64,000 nt of DNA from Chryseobacterium sp. Tr-659 (lineage in GTDB: Bacteria; Bacteroidota; Bacteroidia; Flavobacteriales; Weeksellaceae), in contig NZ_VWWP01000006.1 in NCBI RefSeq assembly GCF_011752975.1, forward strand, positions 1 to 64,000, written 5' to 3'. Every line of letters starts with the position of its first letter. The stretch's first letter is position 1. The notes under the pieces were generated by a model. That model worked only from the letters and a program-made list of their open reading frames with translations. It did no database searches and was not told where the DNA came from. Below are positions 17,031 through 27,700 of this stretch, piece after piece. The translations under genes were made by a program, and so were the position numbers.

Positions 17031-19433
17031 CTATACGGAAACTAATGTTGAATGTTCCTGCACAAAATCTTCTAACAGTTCCACTGCTTTGTCATTACCT
17101 CCGGCAAGAGTGAATGTATTTCTTACTTCCTGAGCGGCAGCTCTGTATTTTGGATTCTCAAGCAATTCAAAAACGGTTTCACGAAGAGCATCCACACGAA
17201 GTCTCTTATATCTGATACTGATTCCGCAGCCTGCCTGTTCAATTAATTTTGCAATATGGAAATGATCGTAAGCAATAGGGGTTATCAACATCGGTAACCC
17301 ATTACGGAAAGTATCGTTAACCGTATTGAAACCGCCATGACAGATGACCATATCCATTCGCTGCATCACTGCTGATTGAGGGACAAAGCTGTTTACAATG
17401 AAATTATCCGGCCATTCTTCAAAGATTTCCGGTGGAGTAGCAGCAATAACAGTAACCGGCTGGTCTTTAAATGCAGCGATGATTTTTTCAAAGAAAGCTT
17501 TTCTAATATCTACCAACAATGTTCCTAATGATACAAAGATCTTTGGAGTTGTGGAGGCATTTAATTTATCCCAGTCAAATGGGGCATCGTTGGGACGTCC
17601 TTTTACCGGGCCTACAAATTTCATATGAGAAGGAACGGTTTCAAATCCGGCGAAAGCTTGTGAGGTGAAAACCATGTTCAGTTTGTGAGAATGAATATAA
17701 ATTCCTTCCTCATGAATTCCTACTTCTTTTTGCAGGTCTTTGATCAGGTTTTGCTGCCATTCCCAGATTTTTGGAGCACTTTTTTCTGTATCTCCCATCA
17801 CATCCGGCGGAACGGGAGTTGTCGTTACGCAAGGAATATTGTGTTTGTGAGCGAAAAGGGCCCCTCCGAAAGTGATGCAGTCATTCACGATAACATCAGG
17901 CATCCAGCTTTCTGTCAGTCTTGTGAGTCCCGGCATCATCATTTTGGCAAAAGGAACATATGTTTCTTCCAGTGCCAGTTTCATCACTTCAGGTCCGGAA
18001 CATGCCGGTCCGTCGTCCTGTCTCTTTAAAATACGGGCAATTTCCTCCTGATAAGGAATAAGATCTTCTTCAGGATAGAAATAAGAACCTCCTTCCGGAA
18101 TATGTTTGCTGTCTAAAGGGGTAATCCCAAACCATTTTACTTCGTGGCCGCGGGCAATTAAACTAGCCCCCACACTTAAAGTAGGGCTCACATGCCCGAA
18201 AAACGGCGGAACTACAAATAAGAATTTAGACGGTTTTTCCGGTTTTGAAGCTTTTTTTATTGCCTGTTCCAGTAAATTAGCTGCTGTAGCTGCTCCTCCT
18301 GCTTCCATAAAAGATTGTCCTACTTTTTGAGCTGCCTCACGGTAGCTTTGATTATTTAAGATTTGTTGTACTGCTTCTCTCAGGTGGTTAGCTTTAAATC
18401 TGTTGAAATTAAGCCTTTCGCCAGCTTCTGTACGTACCACACGTCCTGCAACGTGTGACTGGTCATAAGCAATTGGGATTACAACCAGAGGAATACCATG
18501 TGATAATGTTTCGGAAACGGTATTGTGGCCGCCATGGCAAACCACTCCGTCAAGATGAGGCAGCAGATCCAGCTGAGGAACCTGCTGGTACACCATAAAG
18601 TTATCCGGCCACTGCTCGAAAAGCTGCGGATCAGAAACCACTACAACGGTTAGATCTTCATCCTTAAAGGCATCAATAACCTTTTGGAAAAATGCTTTTT
18701 TATGATCATGATCGAAGGTAGTCCCAATGCTTACCAGGATCTTTTTATGGTGATTGCTTTTTAATTTCTCCCAGTCGAACTCAGATGAAACACGCCTTTC
18801 GGTAAGAACAGGGCCTGTGAACTGATATTGAGAAGGCAGATCCTCCATTTCACCAAAGAAATAATTGGAGGTAAGAACAAGCGTCAAAAGCTCAGAGGTT
18901 GCCAGAGAATGTTCTTCCTGAAAACCAAGTTCTTTCTGTAAGTCAATGATCTGATTCACTTCCCACTCGTGTACCTTTGGCAGCTCATTCATGATTTTAA
19001 TGGCCGCCGGAGCGGTAACGGACGTGGCATAAGGAATTCCAAGAGTTTTCGCTGCAACCGGAGCTGCAAATAACTGATGATCCCCGATAATCAAATCAGG
19101 TTGTTCTATTTTTAATAATGAAACAATACCATTATAGCAATGTCTGTTCAACGGGATAAGAACCTCTTCATAAAGGAACTTCACACTGTCGATTCCGTAC
19201 ACTACCTTTTTTGAAATAATATCGAGATATTGTTCGCTTTCTTTCTTTTCTTCGTCAGTCTGATCATATTGGATCAGTAATAATTTTCCTCCTTCAGGAA
19301 GTTTAGCCTCTAAAGTCGGGTCAAGGCTGATCCAGGCTACTTCGTGTCCTCTTTCTAAGAGAGTAGCACCGATGCTTAGAGTGGGGTTGACATGTCCTGT
19401 CAATGGGGGAACTATAAATGCAAATTTAGCCAT
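17031..19433 (-). CDS. Tandem-duplicated GT1/MGT-family glycosyltransferase
   Basis: 800 residues made of two full GT-B glycosyltransferases in one chain. Residues 1-395 begin AKFAFIVPPLTGHVNPTLS and contain CHGGHNTVSETLSHGIPLV; residues about 400-800 begin KFLFVVPPFFGHVSPTLS and contain CHGGFNTVNDTFRNGLPML. Both keep the nucleotide-sugar-binding HGG-x-NT signature of the MGT/UGT family (macrolide, zeaxanthin and phenolic glycolipid glycosyltransferases), so both halves may be active and a disaccharide or two separate sugars could be added. The usual family length is about 400, so this is a fusion of two copies. It overlaps the hydrolase gene by 8 bp. Confidence 0.9.
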   Translation of the reverse strand: MAKFAFIVPPLTGHVNPTLSIGATLLERGHEVAWISLDPTLEAKLPEGGKLLLIQYDQTDEEKKESEQYLDIISKKVVYGIDSVKFLYEEVLIPLNRHCYNGIVSLLKIEQPDLIIGDHQLFAAPVAAKTLGIPYATSVTAPAAIKIMNELPKVHEWEVNQIIDLQKELGFQEEHSLATSELLTLVLTSNYFFGEMEDLPSQYQFTGPVLTERRVSSEFDWEKLKSNHHKKILVSIGTTFDHDHKKAFFQKVIDAFKDEDLTVVVVSDPQLFEQWPDNFMVYQQVPQLDLLPHLDGVVCHGGHNTVSETLSHGIPLVVIPIAYDQSHVAGRVVRTEAGERLNFNRFKANHLREAVQQILNNQSYREAAQKVGQSFMEAGGAATAANLLEQAIKKASKPEKPSKFLFVVPPFFGHVSPTLSVGASLIARGHEVKWFGITPLDSKHIPEGGSYFYPEEDLIPYQEEIARILKRQDDGPACSGPEVMKLALEETYVPFAKMMMPGLTRLTESWMPDVIVNDCITFGGALFAHKHNIPCVTTTPVPPDVMGDTEKSAPKIWEWQQNLIKDLQKEVGIHEEGIYIHSHKLNMVFTSQAFAGFETVPSHMKFVGPVKGRPNDAPFDWDKLNASTTPKIFVSLGTLLVDIRKAFFEKIIAAFKDQPVTVIAATPPEIFEEWPDNFIVNSFVPQSAVMQRMDMVICHGGFNTVNDTFRNGLPMLITPIAYDHFHIAKLIEQAGCGISIRYKRLRVDALRETVFELLENPKYRAAAQEVRNTFTLAGGNDKAVELLEDFVQEHSTLVSV

Positions 19434-20208
19434 GGTTTTGTGTTAAAATTTTAGATAAAAATTGAGCGATTGTTTCCGCAATTTGATTGGGTTCCTGGAT
19501 AGGGATATTGTGATCGCCCGGAATTAATTCAAGTTCAGATCCGCTGATTTGTGATTGCAGCCACTCACCGGTAGGTCTGCAGTTGGAATCAGCACCATAA
19601 AGCAATAGAGTGGGAGCCGTCAATCCATTGAAATCGGCTTCACCAAGGAAATGTTTTTCCCTGATCATATCTGCTTTAATACTGGTCTGATTAAACAGAA
19701 ATTCATACATACGGTGGTTCTTTTCCATTTGTCTTTTCCCCATCTGTACTTTGGTCGTATCCGTAAAATTGGCTACATAATGCTCAAGAAACTCTTTGCT
19801 GTATTCATCAATGATGTTACGGGCTTTTTCGTCTTGAGGATCGGGAGCTTCCATCACGACGAGCTGATTCACGCGGTCAGGATATTCTAAAGCTGTTTTC
19901 AAGGCAATAAGCCCTCCGAAACTATATCCGATAAGGTGTACTTTTTCCAGTTGAAGGTGATCTATTAAACCGATTAGATCGGATGACATGTTATCAAGGT
20001 CGTACCCATCCAAAAAGCGTTCACTCATACCGTGACTTTTCAGATCATACATCACCACATGGAAATGTTTTGCCAGTACAGGGGCAATATTAAAATAATA
20101 AATGGACAGGTTACTGAACATACCGTGGATCAGTACCACGGTTTGTTCGGCTCCTTTGTTGAGTTCCTGTATGTGAACTTGTCTGTTATTGACAGTGATT
20201 ATTGGCAT
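19426..20208 (-). CDS. Alpha/beta-hydrolase of the polyketide operon
   Basis: 260 residues, alpha/beta-hydrolase fold without a signal peptide. Oxyanion region VVLIHGMFSN, nucleophile elbow HLIGYSFGG (Ser96), acid in LLYGADSN and histidine in GDHNIP are all in order. Between megasynthase/ACP genes and tailoring genes, a type II thioesterase-like editing or product-release role fits, since neither synthase protein has a thioesterase domain. Esterase or another hydrolase is equally possible from sequence. It overlaps the ACP gene by 10 bp and the glycosyltransferase gene by 8 bp. Confidence 0.8.
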   Translation of the reverse strand: MPIITVNNRQVHIQELNKGAEQTVVLIHGMFSNLSIYYFNIAPVLAKHFHVVMYDLKSHGMSERFLDGYDLDNMSSDLIGLIDHLQLEKVHLIGYSFGGLIALKTALEYPDRVNQLVVMEAPDPQDEKARNIIDEYSKEFLEHYVANFTDTTKVQMGKRQMEKNHRMYEFLFNQTSIKADMIREKHFLGEADFNGLTAPTLLLYGADSNCRPTGEWLQSQISGSELELIPGDHNIPIQEPNQIAETIAQFLSKILTQNHG

Positions 20209-20498
20209 TCGTAGATGTAATTGATGATCATACTAAGGTCAAGATTGATCAGCTGGTCAAGATCCATAGAAGATAACCAACCTGTAAAGTCGATCTGATC
20301 GCCAAAATGCGCTTTGATCTTTTCTGAGAAAGAGACAATCTCGATGCTGTCCATTTCAAGATCCTTGGTGAATGAACTTTCAGGAGTAATATCCATTTCT
20401 TCTACAAATTCAGCACCTATCACTTCAGTAATAAAACCTTTTAATAAAGTAAAAAGTTCCTCGTGGTTCATTTTTAATGTTGCGTTTACAGTGTCCAT
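20199..20498 (-). CDS. Free-standing acyl carrier protein
   Basis: 99 residues, acidic and helical, with the phosphopantetheine attachment motif DLEMDSIEIVSF (Ser51). The start at 20498 overlaps the upstream synthase by 13 bp; a later ATG at 20471 would remove this overlap, so the exact start is uncertain. A separate ACP beside synthases that already hold two ACP domains suggests it carries a starter unit or hands the product on to the acyltransferases or hydrolase, which is inference. It can be charged by the phosphopantetheinyl transferase at the end of the upstream protein. Confidence 0.88.
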   Translation of the reverse strand: MDTVNATLKMNHEELFTLLKGFITEVIGAEFVEEMDITPESSFTKDLEMDSIEIVSFSEKIKAHFGDQIDFTGWLSSMDLDQLINLDLSMIINYIYECQ

Positions 20499-23400
20499 CC
20501 GATAATATAATTTTTATGTTTAATAGTTTTGATTTCAATATTGTTGATCCACAAGTGATCATCTTTAATAAGTTCGACTTCGAAGGCTCTTGGATTTCCT
20601 TTTAATCCTGTTCCCAGAAACTTTCCGTAAGCTTCCTTGGCTACCCAGAAACGGGTGGTCCATTCTGCCTGATCTCTGTCTTTTAATAATGTTAATTCGT
20701 TGTCGGTAAATACCATGTCGTAGAAACCTTCGCTGCGTTCTTCCATTAATTCCATATCGATTCCTACGGATTTTCCATATCTCGCGATCCCCACGGCTTC
20801 TTTGCCTTTATGAGCTAATGAAATATGAATATCTTCTGTAAAATCACTGATTAGGTAAGGTTTCCCTACTTCATCGGAACGGATTTCAAAGGTGATCGGA
20901 AAGCAGGCATGATCTTTTTTCTGACGAAGAAGATTTCTTACGGCATCTTTTACGGCCACACGGCTTACCATCCAGTTTTTCTTTTTGTTGGGTAATAATT
21001 GCTGGTGGTGCTGTTTTTCCGTCTGGTTGAAATATCTTTTCAGGATAAAATCCCATGAAGCTACTCTGGTATACGCCTGATGGAAGAAAAATACTTCCGG
21101 AGCAATCTCTTCAGAAAGACGGTTATGCAATGGCGACATGGAAACATTCCATAAAGCGGCATCAATTTCCAGTCTTCTGTTTTGCCAGCCTGTGATGGCA
21201 CACCATACTTTTCCGTCTCTTTTCAGGATGATATCTGCAATGGCAAACTCATCATTAAGCTCAGTCAGCATACAGGTGCATTCAAAGATACCTTCCTGAT
21301 CGTGCATATCACCAAAGAATTCAATATCTCTAATCTTCACGGGGAATGCGATACGGTCTTTCACCAACGTAAGCTGTAACCAAAGCCCGAATAACTGTCC
21401 GGCATTGTCCAGTAGAGAACCCTTTCCGCCGTTTCCTTTAATCTTTCCTACGATTCCTTTTTTTCCAACCGCTGAAACTTCGGTAATTCCCTGGTATTTG
21501 TCGCCATGAAACATGTGAGCATCATAGATTTCTTCCGGTGTTCTTTCAATCGGTAAAAGATCACCAACAGAAAGGTTGAATGTTGGAATAGGGATAGATG
21601 TAGATTTTAAGATCACTTCTGCATTGGCGAAGTTTTCAATATCCAAGTAAGCATGGTTAGCTCCACGCCATTCTCCTTTTACCGTCTTTTCAAAAGGTTT
21701 GGCGACGTTCATCCATTGGAAAACACTTACGTTCATAATCTTATGAACTTGTGTTCCCGGGATTTCCGCTTCTGCAATTTCTGCAAGCTGCTCAAAGATC
21801 ATGGTCATCGGGATTACCGGTTCCATATCTGCTACATGAGCCCATCCTTTGGGTTGTCTCAATAAGCTGTGGTCGATCAGATAAGGATGACTTTCAAGTG
21901 TCACATACAGATCTTTTGAGAAGGTTGTACTTCTTGGTGCTTTGAGAGCTGCTTGTTGTACTACAGGAACCGGACGTGGAATGGTGATTTCCGGACGGTT
22001 TTGGAATAAAGTCAATACTTCTTCCTGCATACGGATCATATCCGTAACGTTGTCCTGGAATGCCTGTACCAGCGGGTGCCCACTTTTAGCCGTCATGGCT
22101 GAAGCAGTATATTGTTTTGGTGTTTCAAAGGATGGAGTTAATGCTTTTACTTCTTTAAAATTTCGGATAATAGGTGAGCCTAATTCCAGTTTAATTCCTT
22201 TACCTGATGATTTTTTTGAATGCTGCTGAAGCTCTAAAAAGTCTAGAGCAACGGTTTTACCTTCTACAAATAGTGATGCAACCACACGCTGTAACTGCGC
22301 TAATGCAGAACGGGCAGGAACGCTGGAAGCAATCGTGCTGAATGCTTTTCCTTTTAAGGTATCATCAATAAATCCGATCAGCCCGCCGGTACCTACCTGA
22401 ATGAAAACTCTTACGCCTTCTTCGTATAACTTATCCGTCAGTTCACGGAAGCGAACAGGCTCTACCAAATGCTCCGCACTCAGTTTTCTGATGGCTGCCT
22501 GATCTGCAGGATAAGGTTCTAAAGTCGTAGCTGACCATAACGGGATCTTCGTTTTCTGGAACTGTGCTTTTTCCATTCCGGCAAGGATCACATCCAGTTT
22601 ATCAGCGATAAAAGGAGAGTGGAATCCGGATTGGAATGGCAGTACCTGATGGAAGATCTGTTTTGATTTTAATTGCGGAACCAATTCATCCAATGCTGCA
22701 TTGCTACCGCAGAGAATGACCTGATTAGGGCAATTGTCATTGGAAACATACAGGTCTGAAATTTCAGCAATAAAAGGCTGTACGACATCAATTCCTGCTC
22801 CGATGGCAATGAATTTGGAGTCTTTTAATTCAAAAGTTTCCGGGTTCAATACATCGATTAAGGCTTTAACAGAGTTTGCTTCTGCCAGTTCTGATGAATA
22901 TCCAGCCAGCCATTCTCCTAAACTGTGTCCTGCATTCATATCTGGAATAATTCCAAGTTTTTTCAATGAATTGTCAAGGATGCTACAGTTGTTGAAGATG
23001 TTTAAAGCATCTGTTAAAAGGCCTTCACCTTCTGTTTCTATAGGGGCTGTTAATCCGAAATAACGGCTTACACTTTCCACCTCACCTTTTGCCAGTCCAT
23101 CCAGTCCAGGAAATACAAAAGCTACTTTTTCGCCATCTTTTAATAATGGGGTAGAAGTGTACCAGATATCCTGTTTGTTTTTCCAGATCAGGTTTTTGGA
23201 AACGATTTTAAGGGCTTTTTCTATTCTCGCAGGCGTAGGATCGAATATCGCTACTCTGAAATCTCCTTCACCTGTTGTTGTTTCGTTATTTTTTAATGCA
23301 GAAACTAGTTCTGCGTGGGTAGGTCTTGCCAACAGCAATACCGTGTCTTTTTTCGGCATATCATAGCCTTCAAGAACAACGTGTGCATTGATTCCTCCAA

Positions 23401-24736
23401 ATCCGAAAGCGTTGACTGCTGCTACTTTTGGCAGTCCTGTTTTTGACCAGCTTTTGGCTTCCTGTACCGGTTCAAATCTTGTGTTCTGCATCTCTGCAGT
23501 GGGATTTTCACAATATAGAGTTGGTGGTAACGTGTCATGGTGGAGTGCCAGACATGTTTTGATGAGTCCTGCAATTCCTGCAGCCGGCATAGCATGTCCG
23601 ATATTGGACTTTACCGATCCGATTCCTGCTACCGGAGCCGCTTCTTCTTTCCCAAAGAACTGTGCTAAGGTCTGAAGTTCTGTTTTATCTCCTAGCGGAG
23701 TTCCGGTACCATGGGCTTCCAGGTAACCTACTTTATTTTTATCCAGATCAGCATTGATCCAGGCTTGTTCTAAGGCTTTAAGCTGTCCTTTCACGGATGG
23801 GCTCATTACGCTGGTTCCGTTACCATCACTGCTGACACCTACCCCTTTGATCACTGCATAGATTTTATCCTGATCGCGAACAGCGTCTTCTAATCGTTTT
23901 AAAACGACGAAACCACAGCCTTCGCCAATCAGCAATCCATCAGCATCCATACTAAAGGGCTTAATCTGCTGTTGACGGGACATTGCTCCCAATTGAGCAA
24001 AAATACTCCAGAAAGCAGCATTTTGTCCGGTGTGAACACCCCCGGCGATCATCATATCGGAACGGCCTCTCTGAAGTTCTTGTACTGCATGATCTACAGC
24101 GATTAAAGCACTGGCACAAGCGGCATCAACGGTAAAAGCAACTCCGCTGAGATCAAAACGATTGGCTACCAATGAAGCTACCAGATTAGGAATCAGTCCC
24201 ATAGCAGTATCAGCAGCAAAACGTCCTTTACGTTCCTGGAAAGCATGTTTTACTTTTTCAATATCAGCGGAAGATACCTGAGGGAGAAGTTCCTGCAATA
24301 ATGAGGAAATCTGTTCTCCGGTTCTTACAATTTCGATAGCACGGGTAGCTCCAGGACCGGTATAGTTTCCTTTCCCGATGATGATTCCTGCTTTTTCAAG
24401 GGAAGTCTTTTTTTGAAAAACTCCGGCATCTTCCAAAGCTTTCTGAACTAAATCAAGGGTCAGTAAATGATCGGGTTCTGTTCCTTCCACAGCAAGAGGT
24501 AAAATACCAAAGCTGGTAGGGTCAAACTCATAATCAGGAATAAACCCGCCTCGCTTGCAGTAGAAACGATCGACAGGGTTGGTGGCATCACTAAAGTGTA
24601 CCGGATCTATCCTATCAGCCGGAGCGGATTGGGTAGAGTCTACTTTATTGACAATATTCTGCCAAAAAGTATGGGCATCCTGCGCCCCGGGAAAGACGCA
24701 GGATAGTCCAACTACAGCAACATCTGTTTTTTTCAT
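20486..24736 (-). CDS. PUFA-synthase-like megasynthase KS-AT-DH-PPTase
   Basis: 1416 residues. KS about 3-455 with Cys in VDAACASALIAV (about residue 202), His in EAHGTGTPLGD and His in SNIGHAMPAAG, so active. AT about 540-830 with GHSLGEW (about 602), but the usual RG-x-x-M arginine is missing after it. A hot-dog DH about 935-1190 has HPYLIDHS (about 948) and DNAGQLFG as the likely His/Asp pair. The last about 170 residues are a Sfp-like phosphopantetheinyl transferase (VGIDMELMEE, then WVAKEAYGK). No ACP, KR or ER domain: these lie in the companion protein. The PPTase fused to the C-terminus recalls enediyne synthases and PfaE. Gap to the upstream gene is 19 bp. Confidence 0.85.
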   Translation of the reverse strand: MKKTDVAVVGLSCVFPGAQDAHTFWQNIVNKVDSTQSAPADRIDPVHFSDATNPVDRFYCKRGGFIPDYEFDPTSFGILPLAVEGTEPDHLLTLDLVQKALEDAGVFQKKTSLEKAGIIIGKGNYTGPGATRAIEIVRTGEQISSLLQELLPQVSSADIEKVKHAFQERKGRFAADTAMGLIPNLVASLVANRFDLSGVAFTVDAACASALIAVDHAVQELQRGRSDMMIAGGVHTGQNAAFWSIFAQLGAMSRQQQIKPFSMDADGLLIGEGCGFVVLKRLEDAVRDQDKIYAVIKGVGVSSDGNGTSVMSPSVKGQLKALEQAWINADLDKNKVGYLEAHGTGTPLGDKTELQTLAQFFGKEEAAPVAGIGSVKSNIGHAMPAAGIAGLIKTCLALHHDTLPPTLYCENPTAEMQNTRFEPVQEAKSWSKTGLPKVAAVNAFGFGGINAHVVLEGYDMPKKDTVLLLARPTHAELVSALKNNETTTGEGDFRVAIFDPTPARIEKALKIVSKNLIWKNKQDIWYTSTPLLKDGEKVAFVFPGLDGLAKGEVESVSRYFGLTAPIETEGEGLLTDALNIFNNCSILDNSLKKLGIIPDMNAGHSLGEWLAGYSSELAEANSVKALIDVLNPETFELKDSKFIAIGAGIDVVQPFIAEISDLYVSNDNCPNQVILCGSNAALDELVPQLKSKQIFHQVLPFQSGFHSPFIADKLDVILAGMEKAQFQKTKIPLWSATTLEPYPADQAAIRKLSAEHLVEPVRFRELTDKLYEEGVRVFIQVGTGGLIGFIDDTLKGKAFSTIASSVPARSALAQLQRVVASLFVEGKTVALDFLELQQHSKKSSGKGIKLELGSPIIRNFKEVKALTPSFETPKQYTASAMTAKSGHPLVQAFQDNVTDMIRMQEEVLTLFQNRPEITIPRPVPVVQQAALKAPRSTTFSKDLYVTLESHPYLIDHSLLRQPKGWAHVADMEPVIPMTMIFEQLAEIAEAEIPGTQVHKIMNVSVFQWMNVAKPFEKTVKGEWRGANHAYLDIENFANAEVILKSTSIPIPTFNLSVGDLLPIERTPEEIYDAHMFHGDKYQGITEVSAVGKKGIVGKIKGNGGKGSLLDNAGQLFGLWLQLTLVKDRIAFPVKIRDIEFFGDMHDQEGIFECTCMLTELNDEFAIADIILKRDGKVWCAITGWQNRRLEIDAALWNVSMSPLHNRLSEEIAPEVFFFHQAYTRVASWDFILKRYFNQTEKQHHQQLLPNKKKNWMVSRVAVKDAVRNLLRQKKDHACFPITFEIRSDEVGKPYLISDFTEDIHISLAHKGKEAVGIARYGKSVGIDMELMEERSEGFYDMVFTDNELTLLKDRDQAEWTTRFWVAKEAYGKFLGTGLKGNPRAFEVELIKDDHLWINNIEIKTIKHKNYIIGWTL

Positions 24737-24755
24737 ACTTAGTTTCTACAGAGGT

Positions 24756-27700
24756 TTACCAATTATTTCCTGACATGATCAGCACCTGGCTTTCAGTTCC
24801 GTATTTGATCTCGTTAAGGAAGATTTCTTTCCCTTCATCCAATGGAATCATGGAAATACCTCTTCGTTCGTATTCCGATTCTAGGGAAGAAGAAACCATT
24901 CCGGCTCCTTTCCATGGTCCCCAGTTGATAGAGATTACTTTTCCTTTTAATCTTTTATTTAAAGCATTCGCATAATCATCCAGTACACTGTTGGCGGCAG
25001 CATAATCTGTCTGGCCTTTGTTCCCGTATACAGAAGCAATGCTTGAGAATAATACTACAAACTGGCAGTCTGTACGAAGTTGTTCAGCTAATACACGAAG
25101 CGGTTTCACTTTGGTATCAAATACACGTCCGAAAGAGCTTGTCGTCTTTTGTTTGAATAATTTATCTTCTAAAAGGCCTGCTCCATGGATTACTCCGTCC
25201 AAACGATTATATTTTTCATAGATACCGCTGATCAGGCTGCTTAAACCTTCTTCGTTGCAAAGATCTAATGATTGATAAATAATTGTGTTTCCAATTGCTT
25301 CCATGTCACGGATCGTGCGTAGGATCTGATTGTTCTTGAAAACTTTTGTGGTTTCTTTTTCAATTTCAGAAGGAGAAGTGAATTTTCCGGATTTGATCAT
25401 GAAGGCTCTTATTTCCTCTTTCGTTTTCATTCCCTCGAATTCTTTAGCAGAAGTTTCATTTCTTGGATCTGCTGATCTTCCTACTAAGATATAAGTACAT
25501 GGATAAGCCTGAGACATATGTTTTACCAGCTCTGCAGTGATTCCCTGTGCGCCTCCCAATACCAATACCACTGATTTCTGATCTAACTGAATGTGTGCTT
25601 CATTTAAGCTTGTTGACAATGGGGAAGGGATGATATCTACTTTATGTCTTTTTTCGTTTTTATAAATAACTTCAGCAGGTTTATCATTGGTAAGGATTTC
25701 CTTTAAAGTGATTTCAGCGATCTGATCCACTTCCTGAGGTGTGCTTAGACTGATTAATCTGCAAGTGGTATTATCAAATTCTCTTGCCAGACTTTTGAAC
25801 AGCCCCGGATATCCCTGATGATGGCGTAATACACTTACATCATTGATTTCCTGAATATGTGCAGGAATATCAGAAATAAGATATACCCATTTGGCTTTAT
25901 CAAAATCCAGTTTTTTAATTAGATCAACATGATCAATGATGCTTGGTTTATGTGTAGCTGAGAATAGGTCCAGCATAATTAATCCGTCAATGTTTGAAAG
26001 ATCTTTGTCTGCATCTGCCAGTTCTACAATAGCTCCGTGTTTTTCCAATTCAACTTTAATCGCTGAGGTTTGTTTGCTGTCATCCTGGGTGATCGCAAAA
26101 CGTTTTCCTTGCAGAACCTCTGTATTTTGTTGTGAAGAAGCATCTGTAGGCGTGATGTCAAAACGAAGACGTGATAATACATTATTTGTTGGTTCAGAAG
26201 TTATTTCTTCCTTTATTTCGTTTTTAACCTCATTAGTATCGCCACTCATTTCACTGATCCAGCTTGCCAATCCGCGAAGAGTTTTAATAGCAGCTAATTT
26301 TTCCATGATATCATCAGCCTGCTCGAGGTTTTCACCAAAGCCGATTTTGTTTTTAAGGTCAGCAATAATTTCCATACGTTTAATGGAATCTATACTCAAA
26401 TCTGCTTCCAGATCCAGATCTAAACCTAACATTTCTTTTGGATATCCTGTTTTTTCACTTACGATATTCAGAATTACATTTTGAAGGTCTTCAAGAGAAA
26501 ATGCCGTTTGAGTTTGTGGTTTTGAAGCTGTTGATTCAGCTGTAGTTCCATTTTTTTCAGTGGTGGCAGTTGTCTCGGCTCCAGAGAATTCAGTAAGCCA
26601 TGAAACAAGGGCGCTTAAGGTTTTTATTCCTGCTAATTGCTCCATAACAGTATCTTCACTGGTATTTCCGTTACCCAGACTTCCCAGTTCGTTACGAAGG
26701 GTTCCGATGATTTCTACTCTTTTAATAGAGTCAATGCTTAAATCAGCTTCCAAATCCATTTCCATGCCCAGCATTTCTTGTGGATACCCTGTTTTGTCAC
26801 TTACAACTTGTAGTAATAATGCTTTAATATCTTTTGTAGGAGCTTGTTTCACTACAACAGCGGAAGCTGTAGCTTGTCTTTCCTGGTGAACGGGCTGTAC
26901 CGGAATTGCTGCCTGCTGGCTTATAGGAGCAGAAACCGGAGTGGTATAAACCGGAGCCGGAAATGCCTGAGGATTTTGTCCCATAAAGGAAAGCATCACA
27001 TCGCGCTGCGCCTGTATCATTAATTTCATACTATTTAAATATTCCTGCAACATGCGTTCAGCGGTAGACTGAGCTTCGGTTGCCGGTGCCTGTGGATTAT
27101 TGGTAAAATTGTTCATGGGAATAGGATTTATAAGTGGTAATGCACCATTGGATGGAAGATTACCAGTAGTTGGGTGGGCAGTTTGCCCGTTAACACGCCA
27201 AATAGCTGGGCTTTTCTTATAAAGATCAGGTTGATTAAGGTTAATAACCGTAACACTTCTTCCATCGAAAAGTTTTTCGATATTAAAGCTGCGGCCTGTT
27301 CCTAAATATTGAGCCAGCATACAAAGCAGGTGCGTAAATTTATTGCGGCTGTTGTCTTCGGCATATAAGGTCAGCTGATCTTTTTCAATACATGATTTTG
27401 TTAATCCGGTAAGAACTTTTCCGGGTCCTACTTCGATGAAGATTCGTGCTCCATCGTTGTACATGGCCTGAAGTTGTTCTACAAACCTCATAGGCTGTAC
27501 CAGATGATCGGTAAGTCTTTCTTTTATTGCTGCCGGATTCTCCGGATATACTTCTGCGGTAGTATTAGACCACACAGGGATCTGCATCTCCTGGAAAGGA
27601 ACGTCTTTTAAAACTTCAGCATACAAACCTTTGGATTTTGCTAATAAAGGACTGTGGAATGCACATGCAACCTCCAGTTTTTTAGCAGAAATGCCTTCCT

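Noticed and set aside
22734..23063. Antisense frames inside the two megasynthase genes
   Set aside because: Typical shadow frames of long real genes, with no independent support.
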